Assembly (NCBI RefSeq): GCF_004310425.1
Contig: NZ_SIUB01000010.1
Location: 1-64,000 of the forward strand
Direction: 5' to 3'
Source of the DNA: Hansschlegelia quercus
Lineage (GTDB): Bacteria; Pseudomonadota; Alphaproteobacteria; Rhizobiales; Methylopilaceae
Length of the DNA stretch: 64,000 nucleotides
Part shown: positions 40,747-49,450 of the stretch, in pieces
How positions within the stretch are numbered: the first letter of the stretch is position 1
How the letters are laid out: the number at the start of each line of letters is the position of its first letter
Notes under the pieces: model-generated
Told to the model about the DNA's origin: nothing
What the model saw: the letters and a program-made list of their open reading frames with translations, nothing else
Database searches by the model: none
Made by a program: the position numbers and the translations under genes

Positions 40747-43724
40747 GCCAGTCCCATCGCTTGCCCCAAGGCGGGCTGATCGACCGCGCTAAGCCGGTCT
40801 CCTTCGCCTTCGACGGCAAGCGGCTCGACGGCTACGCCGGCGACACGCTGGCCTCCGCGCTCGTCGCGAACGGGGTGAAGCTCGTCGCCCGTTCGTTCAA
40901 GTATCATCGCCCGCGCGGGATCCTCACCGCGGGCTTCGAGGAGCCGAACGCGCTGGTCGAGCTCAGAAGCGGCGCCCGGCGCGAGCCGAACGTGCGGGCG
41001 ACGACAGCCGAACTGTTCGAAGGCCTCGAGGCGCGGAGCCAGAACCGCTGGCCGTCTCTCGCCTTCGACCTGATGGCGGTGAACCAGCTCGCCTCCCCGG
41101 CCTTTGTCGCGGGCTTCTACTACAAGACCTTCATGTGGCCGGCGGCCCTCTGGGAGAAGCTCTATGAGCCTCTGATCCGCCGGGCTGCGGGTCTTGGCCG
41201 CGCGGCGGACGCAGCCGACCCCGACTCCTACGAAAAGGCTACGGCGTATTGCGACGTGCTGGTGATCGGCGCGGGGCCCGCCGGCCTCGCTGCAGCGCTC
41301 GCCGCCGGTCGCTCCGGCGCACGGGTGATCCTCGCCGACGACGACTTCCTGATGGGCGGCCGCCTGAACGCGCAGCGCTTCGAGATCGACGGGAACTCCT
41401 CCTCGTCCTTCGCGTCGTCGATCGTCGCCGAGCTTAGGAGCCTTCCTGAAGTCACGCTGTTGCCGCGGACCACGATCACCGGCGTGCATGACGGCGGCGT
41501 CTATGGCGCGCTGGAGCGGGTTTCGGACCATCTCGCGACGCCCGCCCCGCACCAGCCGCGCCAGCGTTTCTGGCGCATCGTCGCCAAGCGCGCGGTGCTC
41601 GCGACCGGCGCGATCGAGCGGCCGATCCCGTTCGGCAACAACGATCTGCCGGGCGTGATGCTCGCAGGCGCGGTCAGCGCCTATCTCAACCGCTTCGGGG
41701 CGGCGCCGGGCAAGCGCGCGGTCGTCTACGCCAACAATGACGACGCGGCGAAGACCGTCGGCGATCTCGTTGCGGCGGGCTGCGAGGTGGCCGCCGTCAT
41801 CGACGCGCGCGGCGACGCGCCAGCCCTGCACGAGGCGGCGAGGGCCTGCGGCGCGACGCTGGTGTTCGGCCGCACTGTCGCGCGCGCCTATGGCTTCCAG
41901 GAGGTCTCCGGCGTGGAGGTCTCCGGCCCCAAGGGCGACAGCTTCAACGTGCCCTGCGACCTCGTCGCCGTCTCCGGCGGCTGGAGTCCCGCGATTCAGT
42001 TGACGAACCATCTGAATGGACGGCCGAAATGGGACGAGCGGCTCGCCGCCTTCCTGCCCGGCGTCACGCCACCCGGCATGATCGTCGTCGGCTCCGCGAA
42101 TGGCGAATACGGTCTGCGCGACGCCTTCGTCACCGGCGCGCGCGCCGGCGCCGAAGCGGCGGATTCCTGTGGGTTCAGCGGTCCAGGCTTCCAGACGCCT
42201 CGGCTCCTGCCGGAACCAGAAGAGGCGTACGGCGACGGTCCATGGCGCCCGACGATCAAGCGCGGCAAGGCGTTCGTCGACTTCCAGAACGACGTCACGG
42301 TCGCCGACGTCGAACTGTCGGCGCGCGAGGGCTTCCGCTCCGTCGAGCACCTCAAGCGCTACACCACGCTTGGCATGGCGACCGACCAGGGCAAGACCTC
42401 AAACGTCATCGGCCTCGCGCTGATGGCCGAGATCACGGGCAAATCGATCCCCGACACCGGCGTGACGATGAACCGGCCGCCTTACACGCCGGTCGCGATC
42501 GGCGCTCTCGGCGGCGCGCATCGGCACAAGGAGTTCAAGCCGACCCGCCTGCCGCCCTCGCATTTCTGGGCGGAGGAGCAGGGCGCGGTCTTCGTCGAGA
42601 CCGGTCAGTGGATGCGCGCGGCCTACTTCCCTCGAACCGGCGAGACCGACTGGCTACAGATCGCGACCCGCGAGATCAACACCGTCCGCTCCAAGGTCGG
42701 CGTCTATGACGCGTCAACGCTGGGCAAGATCGACATCCAGGGGCCGGACGCCGCGACCCTGCTCGACAAGGTCTACGTCAACGCCTTCGCGTCGCTTGGC
42801 GTCGGCAAGGCCCGCTACGGGCTGATGCTGCGCGAAGACGGCATGGCGATGGATGACGGCACCACGACGCGGCTGGGCGAGAACCACTATTACATGACGA
42901 CCACGACCGCGAACGCGGCGGGCGTAATGCGTCATCTCGAGTTCTGCAAGCAATGGCTCTGGCCGGAGCTCGACGTCCACATGACGTCGGTCACGGACCA
43001 ATGGGCGCAATACGCCATCGCCGGTCCGCGCTCTCGCGACGTCGTGGCGGCTTTGGTCGACGACGGGTTCGACGTTTCCAACGAGGCGCTGCCTTACATG
43101 GGCGCGACCGAACTGACGGTGTGCGGCGGCGTGAAGGCGCGGCTGTTCCGGCTCTCCTTCTCGGGCGAGCTCGCCTACGAGCTGGCGGTTCCCGCGCGCT
43201 ACGGCGACGCGATGATCCGCGCGATCGTCAAGGCGGGCGAGCCCTTCGGCATCTGCCCCTATGGGGCCGAGGCTCTCGCGATCATGCGCATCGAGAAGGG
43301 CCACGCCGCCGGTCCCGAGCTGAACGGGATGACCACAGGCGCTGATCTCGGCATGGGCCGAATGATGTCCAAGAAGAAGGATTTCATCGGCCGCGCCATG
43401 GCAGGCCGCGAAGGCCTTGCCGATTCGGCTCGCCCCGTCCTCGTCGGCTTCCGGCCGGTGGACCGCTCGGCGCGGCTGCGCTCCGGCGCGCATTTCCTGC
43501 CGAAGGGCGCCGGCAACGAGGCTGCGAACGACGAGGGCTACATGACCTCGACGGCCTACTCGCCCTCGAACGGGCACTGGATCGGCCTCGGCTTCCTTTC
43601 TCGCGGTTCGGAGCGCATGGGCGAGATCGTCCGCGCCTACGACCCCGTGCGCGCCGGCGACATCGAGGTCGAAGTCGTCTCCCCCGTCTTCGTCGATCCG
43701 GAAGGAGCGCGTCTTCGTGCCTGA
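40743..43724 (+). CDS. soxA: Sarcosine oxidase alpha subunit
   Basis: 993 residues from the GTG at 40743; the frame is open upstream only as a shadow of soxD. N-terminal region with the LDGYAGDTLASALVANGV start of the family, then an NAD-binding half (VLVIGAGPAGLAAALAAGRSG near 172-192; CDLVAVSGGWSP near 415), then a C-terminal GcvT-like tetrahydrofolate domain from about 600 (PYTPVAIGALGGAHRHKEF through GPRSRDVVAALVDD and CPYGAEALAIMRIEKGHAAG). Couples sarcosine oxidation by the beta subunit to formation of methylene-tetrahydrofolate. Overlaps soxG by eight bases. Confidence 0.95.
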   Translation: MSQSHRLPQGGLIDRAKPVSFAFDGKRLDGYAGDTLASALVANGVKLVARSFKYHRPRGILTAGFEEPNALVELRSGARREPNVRATTAELFEGLEARSQNRWPSLAFDLMAVNQLASPAFVAGFYYKTFMWPAALWEKLYEPLIRRAAGLGRAADAADPDSYEKATAYCDVLVIGAGPAGLAAALAAGRSGARVILADDDFLMGGRLNAQRFEIDGNSSSSFASSIVAELRSLPEVTLLPRTTITGVHDGGVYGALERVSDHLATPAPHQPRQRFWRIVAKRAVLATGAIERPIPFGNNDLPGVMLAGAVSAYLNRFGAAPGKRAVVYANNDDAAKTVGDLVAAGCEVAAVIDARGDAPALHEAARACGATLVFGRTVARAYGFQEVSGVEVSGPKGDSFNVPCDLVAVSGGWSPAIQLTNHLNGRPKWDERLAAFLPGVTPPGMIVVGSANGEYGLRDAFVTGARAGAEAADSCGFSGPGFQTPRLLPEPEEAYGDGPWRPTIKRGKAFVDFQNDVTVADVELSAREGFRSVEHLKRYTTLGMATDQGKTSNVIGLALMAEITGKSIPDTGVTMNRPPYTPVAIGALGGAHRHKEFKPTRLPPSHFWAEEQGAVFVETGQWMRAAYFPRTGETDWLQIATREINTVRSKVGVYDASTLGKIDIQGPDAATLLDKVYVNAFASLGVGKARYGLMLREDGMAMDDGTTTRLGENHYYMTTTTANAAGVMRHLEFCKQWLWPELDVHMTSVTDQWAQYAIAGPRSRDVVAALVDDGFDVSNEALPYMGATELTVCGGVKARLFRLSFSGELAYELAVPARYGDAMIRAIVKAGEPFGICPYGAEALAIMRIEKGHAAGPELNGMTTGADLGMGRMMSKKKDFIGRAMAGREGLADSARPVLVGFRPVDRSARLRSGAHFLPKGAGNEAANDEGYMTSTAYSPSNGHWIGLGFLSRGSERMGEIVRAYDPVRAGDIEVEVVSPVFVDPEGARLRA

Positions 43725-44286
43725 GCCCCTCCTCGCCCGCTCCGCGCTCCGAGCGCACGTCGCCCCGGAGATCGCCGCACCGGCCCCTGGCGTCGTTCTC
43801 CGGGAGCGCACAGATCTCACCCTGGCCTCGGTCGCCGCCTTCAAGGGCCGAGAGGCGGAACTCGCGGACGCGGTGCGCTCGGCCTACGGGATCGAGCTGC
43901 CGACGACGCCGACGCGGGTCGCCGCCGGAGAGGTCGCCTTCGTCTGGGCCGGCCCCGGCAAATGGCTCGCGACCGCGACAGGACCCGTGGATTTCTCGAC
44001 GCTTCCCGCAGCCGTGGCGGACCAGTCGGACGGCCGCTCTGTCCTGTCGGTTTCCGGCGAGAGAGCGCGCGAGACGCTTGCAACGCTGATCGCGATCGAC
44101 CTGCATCCCCGCGCGTTTACGTCCGGCGACGCGGCGCTGACGCATGCGGCGTCGATCTCGGTCCATCTCTGGCAGACGGACGACGCCCCGACCTACGAGA
44201 TCGCGGTCTTCCGCTCCTACGCCGCGACGCTGTGGCGTTGGCTGGTCCATGCCGGCCAGAGCCGCGGGATCGACGCGAAGCTCTGA
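43717..44286 (+). CDS. soxG: Sarcosine oxidase gamma subunit
   Basis: 189 residues from GTG at 43717, overlapping the end of soxA by eight bases. GcvT-related gamma subunit: AFVWAGPGKWLATA, LSVSGERARETLATLIAIDLHPRAF and FRSYAATLWRWLVHAGQ are family segments. It closes the heterotetramer operon. No glyA, purU or folD follows in this window, unlike many sox loci, so the C1 unit must be handled by genes elsewhere. Confidence 0.93.
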   Translation: MPEPLLARSALRAHVAPEIAAPAPGVVLRERTDLTLASVAAFKGREAELADAVRSAYGIELPTTPTRVAAGEVAFVWAGPGKWLATATGPVDFSTLPAAVADQSDGRSVLSVSGERARETLATLIAIDLHPRAFTSGDAALTHAASISVHLWQTDDAPTYEIAVFRSYAATLWRWLVHAGQSRGIDAKL

Positions 44287-44346
44287 GACCGACGGCAGAG
44301 CCGCGCCGCTTTCGATTTTAGCCCGCCTCCGATAGCCTGCGTGAAA

Positions 44347-44361
44347 TTTCCTCCGAGGAAA
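44347..44361. promoter_or_regulatory. Probable autoregulatory operator of the XRE-cupin gene
   Basis: TTTCCTC, one base C, then GAGGAAA: a perfect 15-bp palindrome whose right arm also contains the ribosome binding site (GAGGAA, 6-10 bp before the start). Binding here would block both promoter clearance and translation start. Confidence 0.55.
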
Positions 44362-44366
44362 ACACC

Positions 44367-45020
44367 ATGGCCGAGGGTTCAGCGGGAGCAGCGAAGGCCG
44401 AGGCCGACGAAGCCTACGTCACCGGCTCCAACGCGCCGGCGGCCGTCGAGCGGCGCACGCTCGAACAGGCGATCGGCCTGCAGATCCGGCATCACCGCAA
44501 GCTGATGGGCCTGACCGTCGCCGAACTCGCGGCGGCCGCGAGCGTGTCGACCGGCATGCTCTCGAAGATCGAGAACGGCCAGATTTCGCCCTCGCTCACG
44601 ACGCTGCAGACGCTGGCGGCCGCTCTTAACGTGCCGATCAGCCTGCTGTTTTCGGAGTTCGAGGAACGCCGGGACTGCTCCTACGTGGCGGCCGGCCAGG
44701 GCGTCGTCATCCAGCGGCGCGGCACCAAGGTCGGCCACAAATACGAGCTGCTCGGCCACATGCTCGGCGGGCCCGTGGCGTGCGAGCCCTACCTCATCAC
44801 GCTCACCGAGGACGCCGCGCCCTACACCGCCTTCCAGCACGAGGGCACGGAGCTGATCTACATGCTGACCGGCGAGGTGATCTACGCCCACGCCGGCAAC
44901 AGCTATCACCTCAGGCCCGGCGACAGCCTGCTGTTCGACTCAGGGGCGCCGCACGGGCCGGAGCGGCTTGTGGCGAAGCCGATGACCTATCTTTCGATCA
45001 TCATGTACGAGAAGGAGTGA
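44367..45020 (+). CDS. XRE-family HTH regulator with C-terminal cupin domain
   Basis: 217 residues. HTH_3 domain at about 32-85 (LQIRHHRKLMGLTVAELAAA, then SVSTGMLSKIENGQISPSLT) and cupin_2 sensor at about 135-205 (AFQHEGTELIYMLTGEVIYAH, then LRPGDSLLFDSGAPHGPERL). Such MerR-unrelated XRE-cupin proteins often control amine, amino-acid or glycine-betaine/sarcosine catabolism. It lies 80 bp downstream of soxG on the same strand with its own palindromic operator, so it may co-regulate the sox operon together with the upstream LysR protein. Confidence 0.88.
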   Translation: MAEGSAGAAKAEADEAYVTGSNAPAAVERRTLEQAIGLQIRHHRKLMGLTVAELAAAASVSTGMLSKIENGQISPSLTTLQTLAAALNVPISLLFSEFEERRDCSYVAAGQGVVIQRRGTKVGHKYELLGHMLGGPVACEPYLITLTEDAAPYTAFQHEGTELIYMLTGEVIYAHAGNSYHLRPGDSLLFDSGAPHGPERLVAKPMTYLSIIMYEKE

Positions 45021-45106
45021 CGCGCGCATCCGTCCGCCGCCGCGCAATCCGCAGCAGGGCATGACGGTTCGACCCGACGCACTAACGCGGCCCTAGGGCA
45101 CGTTAG

Positions 45107-45268
45107 TCATTCGACCGCGGCGACGGTCTGGGGCGGAGGCGTAGCGACGCTGTAATAGGCCTCCATTCCCCAGCTCGCCGTCAGCGCGATCAGGGACATA
45201 GCCCCGATCCTCGACGGCCAGCAGGCGAAGGCGCGACGCAGATTCATTCTGACGTGGATCGATGTCAT
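45107..45268 (-). CDS. Small hypothetical protein with one membrane segment
   Basis: 53 residues, not recognised. GGAAGAGAG lies four bases before the ATG at 45268, a strong ribosome binding site. Basic N-terminus (HVRMNLRRAF), one hydrophobic stretch at about 21-36 (IGAMSLIALTASWGM), then a short Pro-rich tail (VATPPPQTVAAVE). It could be a secreted or single-pass peptide. Antisense to its surroundings, between the XRE-cupin gene and ffh. Real coding status is uncertain; supported by the start region and composition only. Confidence 0.5.
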   Translation of the reverse strand: MTSIHVRMNLRRAFACWPSRIGAMSLIALTASWGMEAYYSVATPPPQTVAAVE

Positions 45269-45679
45269 GGCTCTCTTCCGCTTTCAGCGGCCAAGACCCG
45301 CACGCGCCCCGTAATCGGAGAGCTTTTAAGTATCGACGTCCAGTTCTTCGCAGTTGCGAGACGAACTGGAATTCGTCCAAGTAGAGCCGCGTGCGCGCGA
45401 TTACCGTCGATATAGTCGACTTCGTTCGGCGAGGCGACAGCGAATGCCGGGAAAGACCCGTTGCGCGACCCTCGGTCGCAATTGGGACGCCAGCGCAGGT
45501 TGACGCGAGAGAGCGCCGCCTGTACCTCCACGACCATCTGACGAGGTCAGACCGCAGCCAAGCCGCCCGTGCCGACGAGTCCGGGGGGTCAACGTCCGCC
45601 GACGCGATGCGTCCGCGGGCGCGATTTGCGTTGTGGTCGTCGGCCTGGACCAGAACTGAACTCCAGCCCTGAGAGGCGC
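45269..45679. other. 411-bp gap before ffh with two inverted repeats
   Basis: No convincing gene. CCAGTTC (45340-45346) and GAACTGG (45363-45369) enclose TTCGCA/TGCGA, giving a compact hairpin; GTCGA/TCGAC with five central bases lies at 45406-45420. Base composition is less GC-rich than in neighbouring genes, as expected of regulatory DNA. The SRP RNA was looked for here and not found. Confidence 0.4.
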
Positions 45680-47215
45680 ATGTTCGACGCATTGACCGAC
45701 CGCCTCGGCGGCATTCTCGACAGGCTGACCCGCCGCGGCGCGCTCACCGAGGCGGACGTCGCCGAGGCGATGCGCGAGGTGCGCCGGGCGCTGCTCGAGG
45801 CCGACGTCGCGCTCGAGGTCGCGCGCGACTTCATCGACCGGGTGAAGGCTCGCGCCGTCGGCGTCGACGTCGTGAAGTCGGTCACGCCCGGCCAGATGGT
45901 CGTCAAGATCGTCCACGACGAACTGGTGAAGACGCTCGGTTCGGAAGCGCAGGGCATCAGCCTCGCCGCCTCCGCGCCGGTGCCAATCCTGATGGTCGGC
46001 CTGCAGGGCTCGGGCAAGACGACCTCGACCGCCAAGATCGGCCGCCGCCTCACCACGCGCGAAAAGCGCAAGGTGCTGATGGCCTCGCTCGACACGCGCC
46101 GTCCGGCAGCGATGGAGCAGCTCGCGATGCTCGGAGAGCAGACCGGCGTCGCCACGCTGCCGATCGTGCCCGGCCAGACCGCGGTCCAGATCGCCAAGCG
46201 CGCGATGGAGGCGGGACGGCTCGGCGGCTACGACGTGGTCCTGCTCGACACCGCCGGCCGCACGACCATCGACGAGGCGCTGATGGCCGAGGTCGTCGAG
46301 GTCAAGCGCGCCGTCAGTCCGCACGAGGTGCTGCTGGTCGCTGACGCGCTGACCGGCCAGGACGCGGTCGTCACCGCCCGCGCCTTCGATGGCGCGCTTG
46401 GCGTCACCGGCATCGTGCTGACCCGCCTCGACGGCGATGGTCGCGGCGGCGCCGCGCTCTCGATGCGCGCCGTCACGGGCAAGCCGATCAAGCTCGTCGG
46501 CGTCGGCGAGAAGTTCGACGCGGTCGACGAGTTCGATCCGCAGCGCATCGCGAACCGCATCCTCGGTCAGGGCGACGTCGTCGCGCTCGTCGAGAAGGCC
46601 GCCGCCGCGATCGACGCCGAGCAGGCTCAGAAGGCCGCTGAGCGCATGCGGAAGGGTCAGTTCGACCTGAACGACCTGAAGGAGCAGCTCTGCCAGATGC
46701 AGAAGCTCGGCGGCATGTCGGGCATCATGTCGCTGATGCCCGGCGTCGCGAACCTCAAGAAGCAGATGGCCGGCGCGAACATCGATGAGAGCGTGTTCAA
46801 GCGCCAGGCCGCGATCATCGACTCCATGACCAAGGCCGAGCGCCGCAACCCCGACCTGCTGAAGGCGAGCCGCAAGAAGCGCGTCGCCGCGGGTTCGGGC
46901 GCCAAGGTCGAGGACGTCAACAAGCTCCTCAAGATGCACCGCCAGATGGCGGACATGATGAAGATGATGGGCAAGGGCGCGAAGTCCGGCCGCGGCCCGC
47001 TCGCAGGCTTGGGCTCCGCGCTCGGCTTCGGCGGCGGCGCCCCGCAGCTGCCGCCCGAGGCGCTGGAGGAGCTGAAGGCCGGCAAGATGCCGACGAACCT
47101 GCCGCCTGGCTTCCCAGGCGCCGGGGGCGGCCTGCCCCCCGGTTTTCCGGGCATGGGCGGCGGCCCGAAGCTGCCCGGACTCGGCGGCTTCCCCGGCATA
47201 GGGAAGAAGAAGTGA
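45680..47215 (+). CDS. ffh: Signal recognition particle protein
   Basis: 511 residues from the ATG at 45680, the family start MFDALTDRLGGILDRLTRRG. GTPase subunit of SRP; binds signal sequences at the ribosome and delivers them to FtsY. N domain to about 90; G domain with GLQGSGKTT (G1), DTRRPAA, DTAGR (G3) and TRLDGDGRGG (G4; Arg where Lys is common); Met-rich M domain from about 320 (MQKLGGMSGIMSLMPG). The C-terminus is a long Gly/Pro tail (PPGFPGAGGGLPPGFPG) typical of alphaproteobacteria. Followed by rpsP and rimM, with a palindromic repeat in between. Confidence 0.96.
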   Translation: MFDALTDRLGGILDRLTRRGALTEADVAEAMREVRRALLEADVALEVARDFIDRVKARAVGVDVVKSVTPGQMVVKIVHDELVKTLGSEAQGISLAASAPVPILMVGLQGSGKTTSTAKIGRRLTTREKRKVLMASLDTRRPAAMEQLAMLGEQTGVATLPIVPGQTAVQIAKRAMEAGRLGGYDVVLLDTAGRTTIDEALMAEVVEVKRAVSPHEVLLVADALTGQDAVVTARAFDGALGVTGIVLTRLDGDGRGGAALSMRAVTGKPIKLVGVGEKFDAVDEFDPQRIANRILGQGDVVALVEKAAAAIDAEQAQKAAERMRKGQFDLNDLKEQLCQMQKLGGMSGIMSLMPGVANLKKQMAGANIDESVFKRQAAIIDSMTKAERRNPDLLKASRKKRVAAGSGAKVEDVNKLLKMHRQMADMMKMMGKGAKSGRGPLAGLGSALGFGGGAPQLPPEALEELKAGKMPTNLPPGFPGAGGGLPPGFPGMGGGPKLPGLGGFPGIGKKK

Positions 47216-47227
47216 GTTTTTGGCGAG

Positions 47228-47332
47228 ACGTCATCCCGTTCGAAGCGCAGCGCAGGGCCGGGATCGTCAGCCGAATGGAACGCAGATCCTGAGAACGATC
47301 CCGGACCGGCAAGAGCCATCCGGGATGACGAG
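47228..47332. repeat. REP-like palindrome, family B, copy 3
   Basis: Starts with GACGTCATCCCG and ends with CATCCGGGATGACGAG, with GGGATCG and CGATCCCGG inside; matches the copies near 6658 and 16478 at its ends. Lies between ffh and rpsP, which are probably co-transcribed, so it is within an mRNA. Confidence 0.65.
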
Positions 47333-47355
47333 CTAGAGAAGAAGGAAAGATAAAG

Positions 47356-47715
47356 ATGTCCCTGAAGATCCGTCTCGCCCGCGGCGGCGCCAAGAAGCGT
47401 CCGTTCTACCGCATCGTCGTCGCCGACTCGCGCTATCCGCGTGACGGCCGGTTCATCGAGCGGATCGGCTCGTTTAACCCGCTGCTCGCGAAGGACGCCG
47501 CCGACCGCGTGGTGCTAGACCTCGAGAAGGCCAAGGAGTGGCTGGCGAAGGGCGCGACCCCGACCGACCGCGTGCACCGCTTCCTAGACGACGCCGGCCT
47601 GCTGAAGCGCGAGGCCCGCAACAATCCGAAGAAGGCCGAACCCGGCAAGAAGGCTCAGGAGCGCGCCGCCGCCGCCAAGGCCGCCGAAGGCTCGAGCGAC
47701 GAAGCCGCAGCGTAA
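47356..47715 (+). CDS. rpsP: 30S ribosomal protein S16
   Basis: 119 residues; start [20 protein letters not shown] is the S16 signature, followed by [18 protein letters not shown] and a C-terminal Lys/Ala-rich extension from about 85 typical of Hyphomicrobiales. AAGGAAAG eight or so bases upstream is a good ribosome binding site. Binds 16S rRNA in 30S assembly. Order ffh-rpsP-rimM is common in bacteria. Confidence 0.96.
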   Translation: MSLKIRLARGGAKKRPFYRIVVADSRYPRDGRFIERIGSFNPLLAKDAADRVVLDLEKAKEWLAKGATPTDRVHRFLDDAGLLKREARNNPKKAEPGKKAQERAAAAKAAEGSSDEAAA

Positions 47716-47730
47716 AGCTGCGCCTGAACG

Positions 47731-47904
47731 GACGTCGTCCCGGACCGCCTACGGTCGATCCGGGATCGTCCTAAACATAACGCATGAAGCGCTGCCTCGC
47801 GTTCCCGGCCTTGAGCCGGGACCCAGAGCCGTTCGGTCGCCGAGCGACGCGCAGATCTCCTGCTAACGGAGCGCGTCTGGGTCCCGGCTCAAGGCCGGGA
47901 CGCG
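47731..47904. repeat. Two palindromic repeats between rpsP and rimM
   Basis: First unit GTCCCGGA/TCCGGGAT at 47736-47766. Second unit 47800-47904: CCCGGCCTTGAGCCGGGACC and its inverted copy 50 bp later, arms of about 24 bp, enough to form a long hairpin within the rpsP-rimM transcript. Confidence 0.65.
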
Positions 47905-47930
47905 GATGCAGCGGATGATCGAGAATTCTC

Positions 47931-48473
47931 ATGCCCCCTCGCCTCGTCCAGCTCGGCGTCATCGGCGCGCCTCATGGCGTGCGGGGAGAGCTCCGCGTCA
48001 AATCCTTCACGGCGGACCCGAAGGCGCTCGCCGGCTATCGCCCTCTCACCGACGCGGCAGGGACTAAATCCTTCGAGATCGCCTCGGCGCGGCCGATCAA
48101 GGACGACATGCTGGTGGTCCGCTTCAAGAGCGTCGGCACGCGCGAAGCCGCGGCTGCGCTGACCGGCGTCGGGCTGTACGCGCCCCGCGAGGCGCTGCCG
48201 CCGGCCGAGGATGACGACGAGTTCTATCACGCCGACCTGATCGGCCTGCGCGCCGAGACGGCGGATGCCGGCCTCGTCGGCGAAATCACCGCGATGCAGA
48301 ATTTCGGCGCCGACGACCTGCTGGAAATCAAGCTCGCGGGCGAACGGCGCACGATCTATCTGCCGTTCACCAAGGCGGTCGCGCCGATTGTGGACATCGC
48401 CGGCGGACGCGTCGTGGTCGATCCGCCGGAAGGCGCGCTCGACGCGCCGGGGAAGGACGAGCCGGAAGGCTAG
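47931..48473 (+). CDS. rimM: Ribosome maturation factor RimM
   Basis: 180 residues. N-terminal RimM barrel (LVQLGVIGAPHGVRGELRVK, with GAPHGVRGE the family motif) and C-terminal PRC-type barrel (EFYHADLIGLRAET, then VGEITAMQNFGADDLLEI). Assists maturation of the 30S 3' head domain with S19. Follows rpsP; trmD, the usual next gene, does not follow here because two leftward genes come next. Confidence 0.95.
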   Translation: MPPRLVQLGVIGAPHGVRGELRVKSFTADPKALAGYRPLTDAAGTKSFEIASARPIKDDMLVVRFKSVGTREAAAALTGVGLYAPREALPPAEDDDEFYHADLIGLRAETADAGLVGEITAMQNFGADDLLEIKLAGERRTIYLPFTKAVAPIVDIAGGRVVVDPPEGALDAPGKDEPEG

Positions 48474-48482
48474 CCTAAGGCC

Positions 48483-48743
48483 TTATGCTACGCGCGTGGT
48501 CGGGCGGAACGGGATGACGGCGGCCATTTTCGACTTCTCGCGCCGAGGCAGCGCGCCGAGCGTCATGACGGTCTCCACCGCCGCGCGCATCTGCTCCAGA
48601 TCGTCCGGATCGATTTCGGCGTCGGGCGCGATCGTCGCCGCGGCGCCGATCAGCGCCCCGAACACGACGCGGGGGTCCTCGCCGCAGCGCTGAAGGGTCA
48701 GCGCCAGCCTCAGCACCACTGCGTTCACGTCGTCATTGGACAT
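48483..48743 (-). CDS. Hypothetical protein, 86 residues
   Basis: Not recognised. From the ATG at 48743 (AGGTGA upstream; a GTG at 48755 is the alternative). Soluble, acidic in the middle, no membrane segment: an N-terminal helix NAVVLRLALTLQRCG, a small hydrophobic stretch GALIGAAATIAPDAEI, then DDLEQMRAAVETVMTLG and a basic end with IPFRPTTR. Looks like a small helical protein. Ten bases from the convergent rimM stop. No functional hint from neighbours. Confidence 0.6.
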   Translation of the reverse strand: MSNDDVNAVVLRLALTLQRCGEDPRVVFGALIGAAATIAPDAEIDPDDLEQMRAAVETVMTLGALPRREKSKMAAVIPFRPTTRVA

Positions 48744-48904
48744 GGCTGCAATCACCTGAACGAGTTACTAAGAACATTTCTGAAGCCGATCGGCTGCAGG
48801 CCTGGATCACAGGGACGGTCGCTGCGAATCATTTGGGAAACTCAGCCTTTACTTCGCATCGAGCGGAACTGAGAAGAAAACGCGGCGGAATACGGGCGAC
48901 TCCA

Positions 48905-49402
48905 TCATGCGAGCCGTAGCTCCGGCGGGTCGAGCGTCGCCTGCAACCGCCGGGCGGCAAGCCGGGCGAAGCGCAGGCTGACCGCCTTGCGGCGCGCGCC
49001 GGCGAGCCTGTGAGGCTCGCCTTGCCGGATCACCGCCGCGCCGTATCGGTCGGCGACGATCAGCCCGACCTCCGCCGGAATAAGCGTCTGTGGAAAGTCT
49101 CCGCCGACGCAGAAGAAGAAGTCGTCGCAGAAGTCGCGATAGTCGCGCCACTTCCTGTCCGTACGGAAATCCTGGGGCCCGGATTTGATCTCGACGACCG
49201 CGATCTCGCCCGAGGGACCGAGCGCCATGACGTCCGCCCGCCGGCCCGACTTCAGCGGGAACTCCAGCAGGCACGAATAGTCCGCTGCCGCAAAGTAACG
49301 GCACACGCCGCGGGCCAGCCCCGCCGCCACGCCGGAAAGCGACGACCCGCGCTCCGCGGGAACAGCGTCCGTCAACTCATCCAGTGAAAGCCTGTTCTCC
49401 AT
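48905..49402 (-). CDS. mmcB: MmcB-family DNA repair protein
   Basis: 165 residues. PD-(D/E)xK-like nuclease fold with the active-site pattern of Asp in RRADVMALGPSGEIAVVEIKSG (D, then E-x-K). The middle part DFRTDRKWRDYRDFCDDFFF and the C-terminal AGARRKAVSLRFARLAARRL match MmcB of Caulobacter, a DNA-damage-induced protein acting in lesion tolerance with ImuB/DnaE2-type polymerases. Monocistronic here. The nuclease activity is a family inference. Confidence 0.87.
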   Translation of the reverse strand: MENRLSLDELTDAVPAERGSSLSGVAAGLARGVCRYFAAADYSCLLEFPLKSGRRADVMALGPSGEIAVVEIKSGPQDFRTDRKWRDYRDFCDDFFFCVGGDFPQTLIPAEVGLIVADRYGAAVIRQGEPHRLAGARRKAVSLRFARLAARRLQATLDPPELRLA

Positions 49403-49450
49403 ACGTTCCAGTATGCCACGAAAGAGAAACGCTGCAAGTGGATAAGCGCG

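Noticed and set aside
45269-45679. SRP RNA gene next to ffh
   Set aside because: The hairpins here lack the conserved GGAA-type loop and the asymmetric internal loop of 4.5S/SRP RNA.
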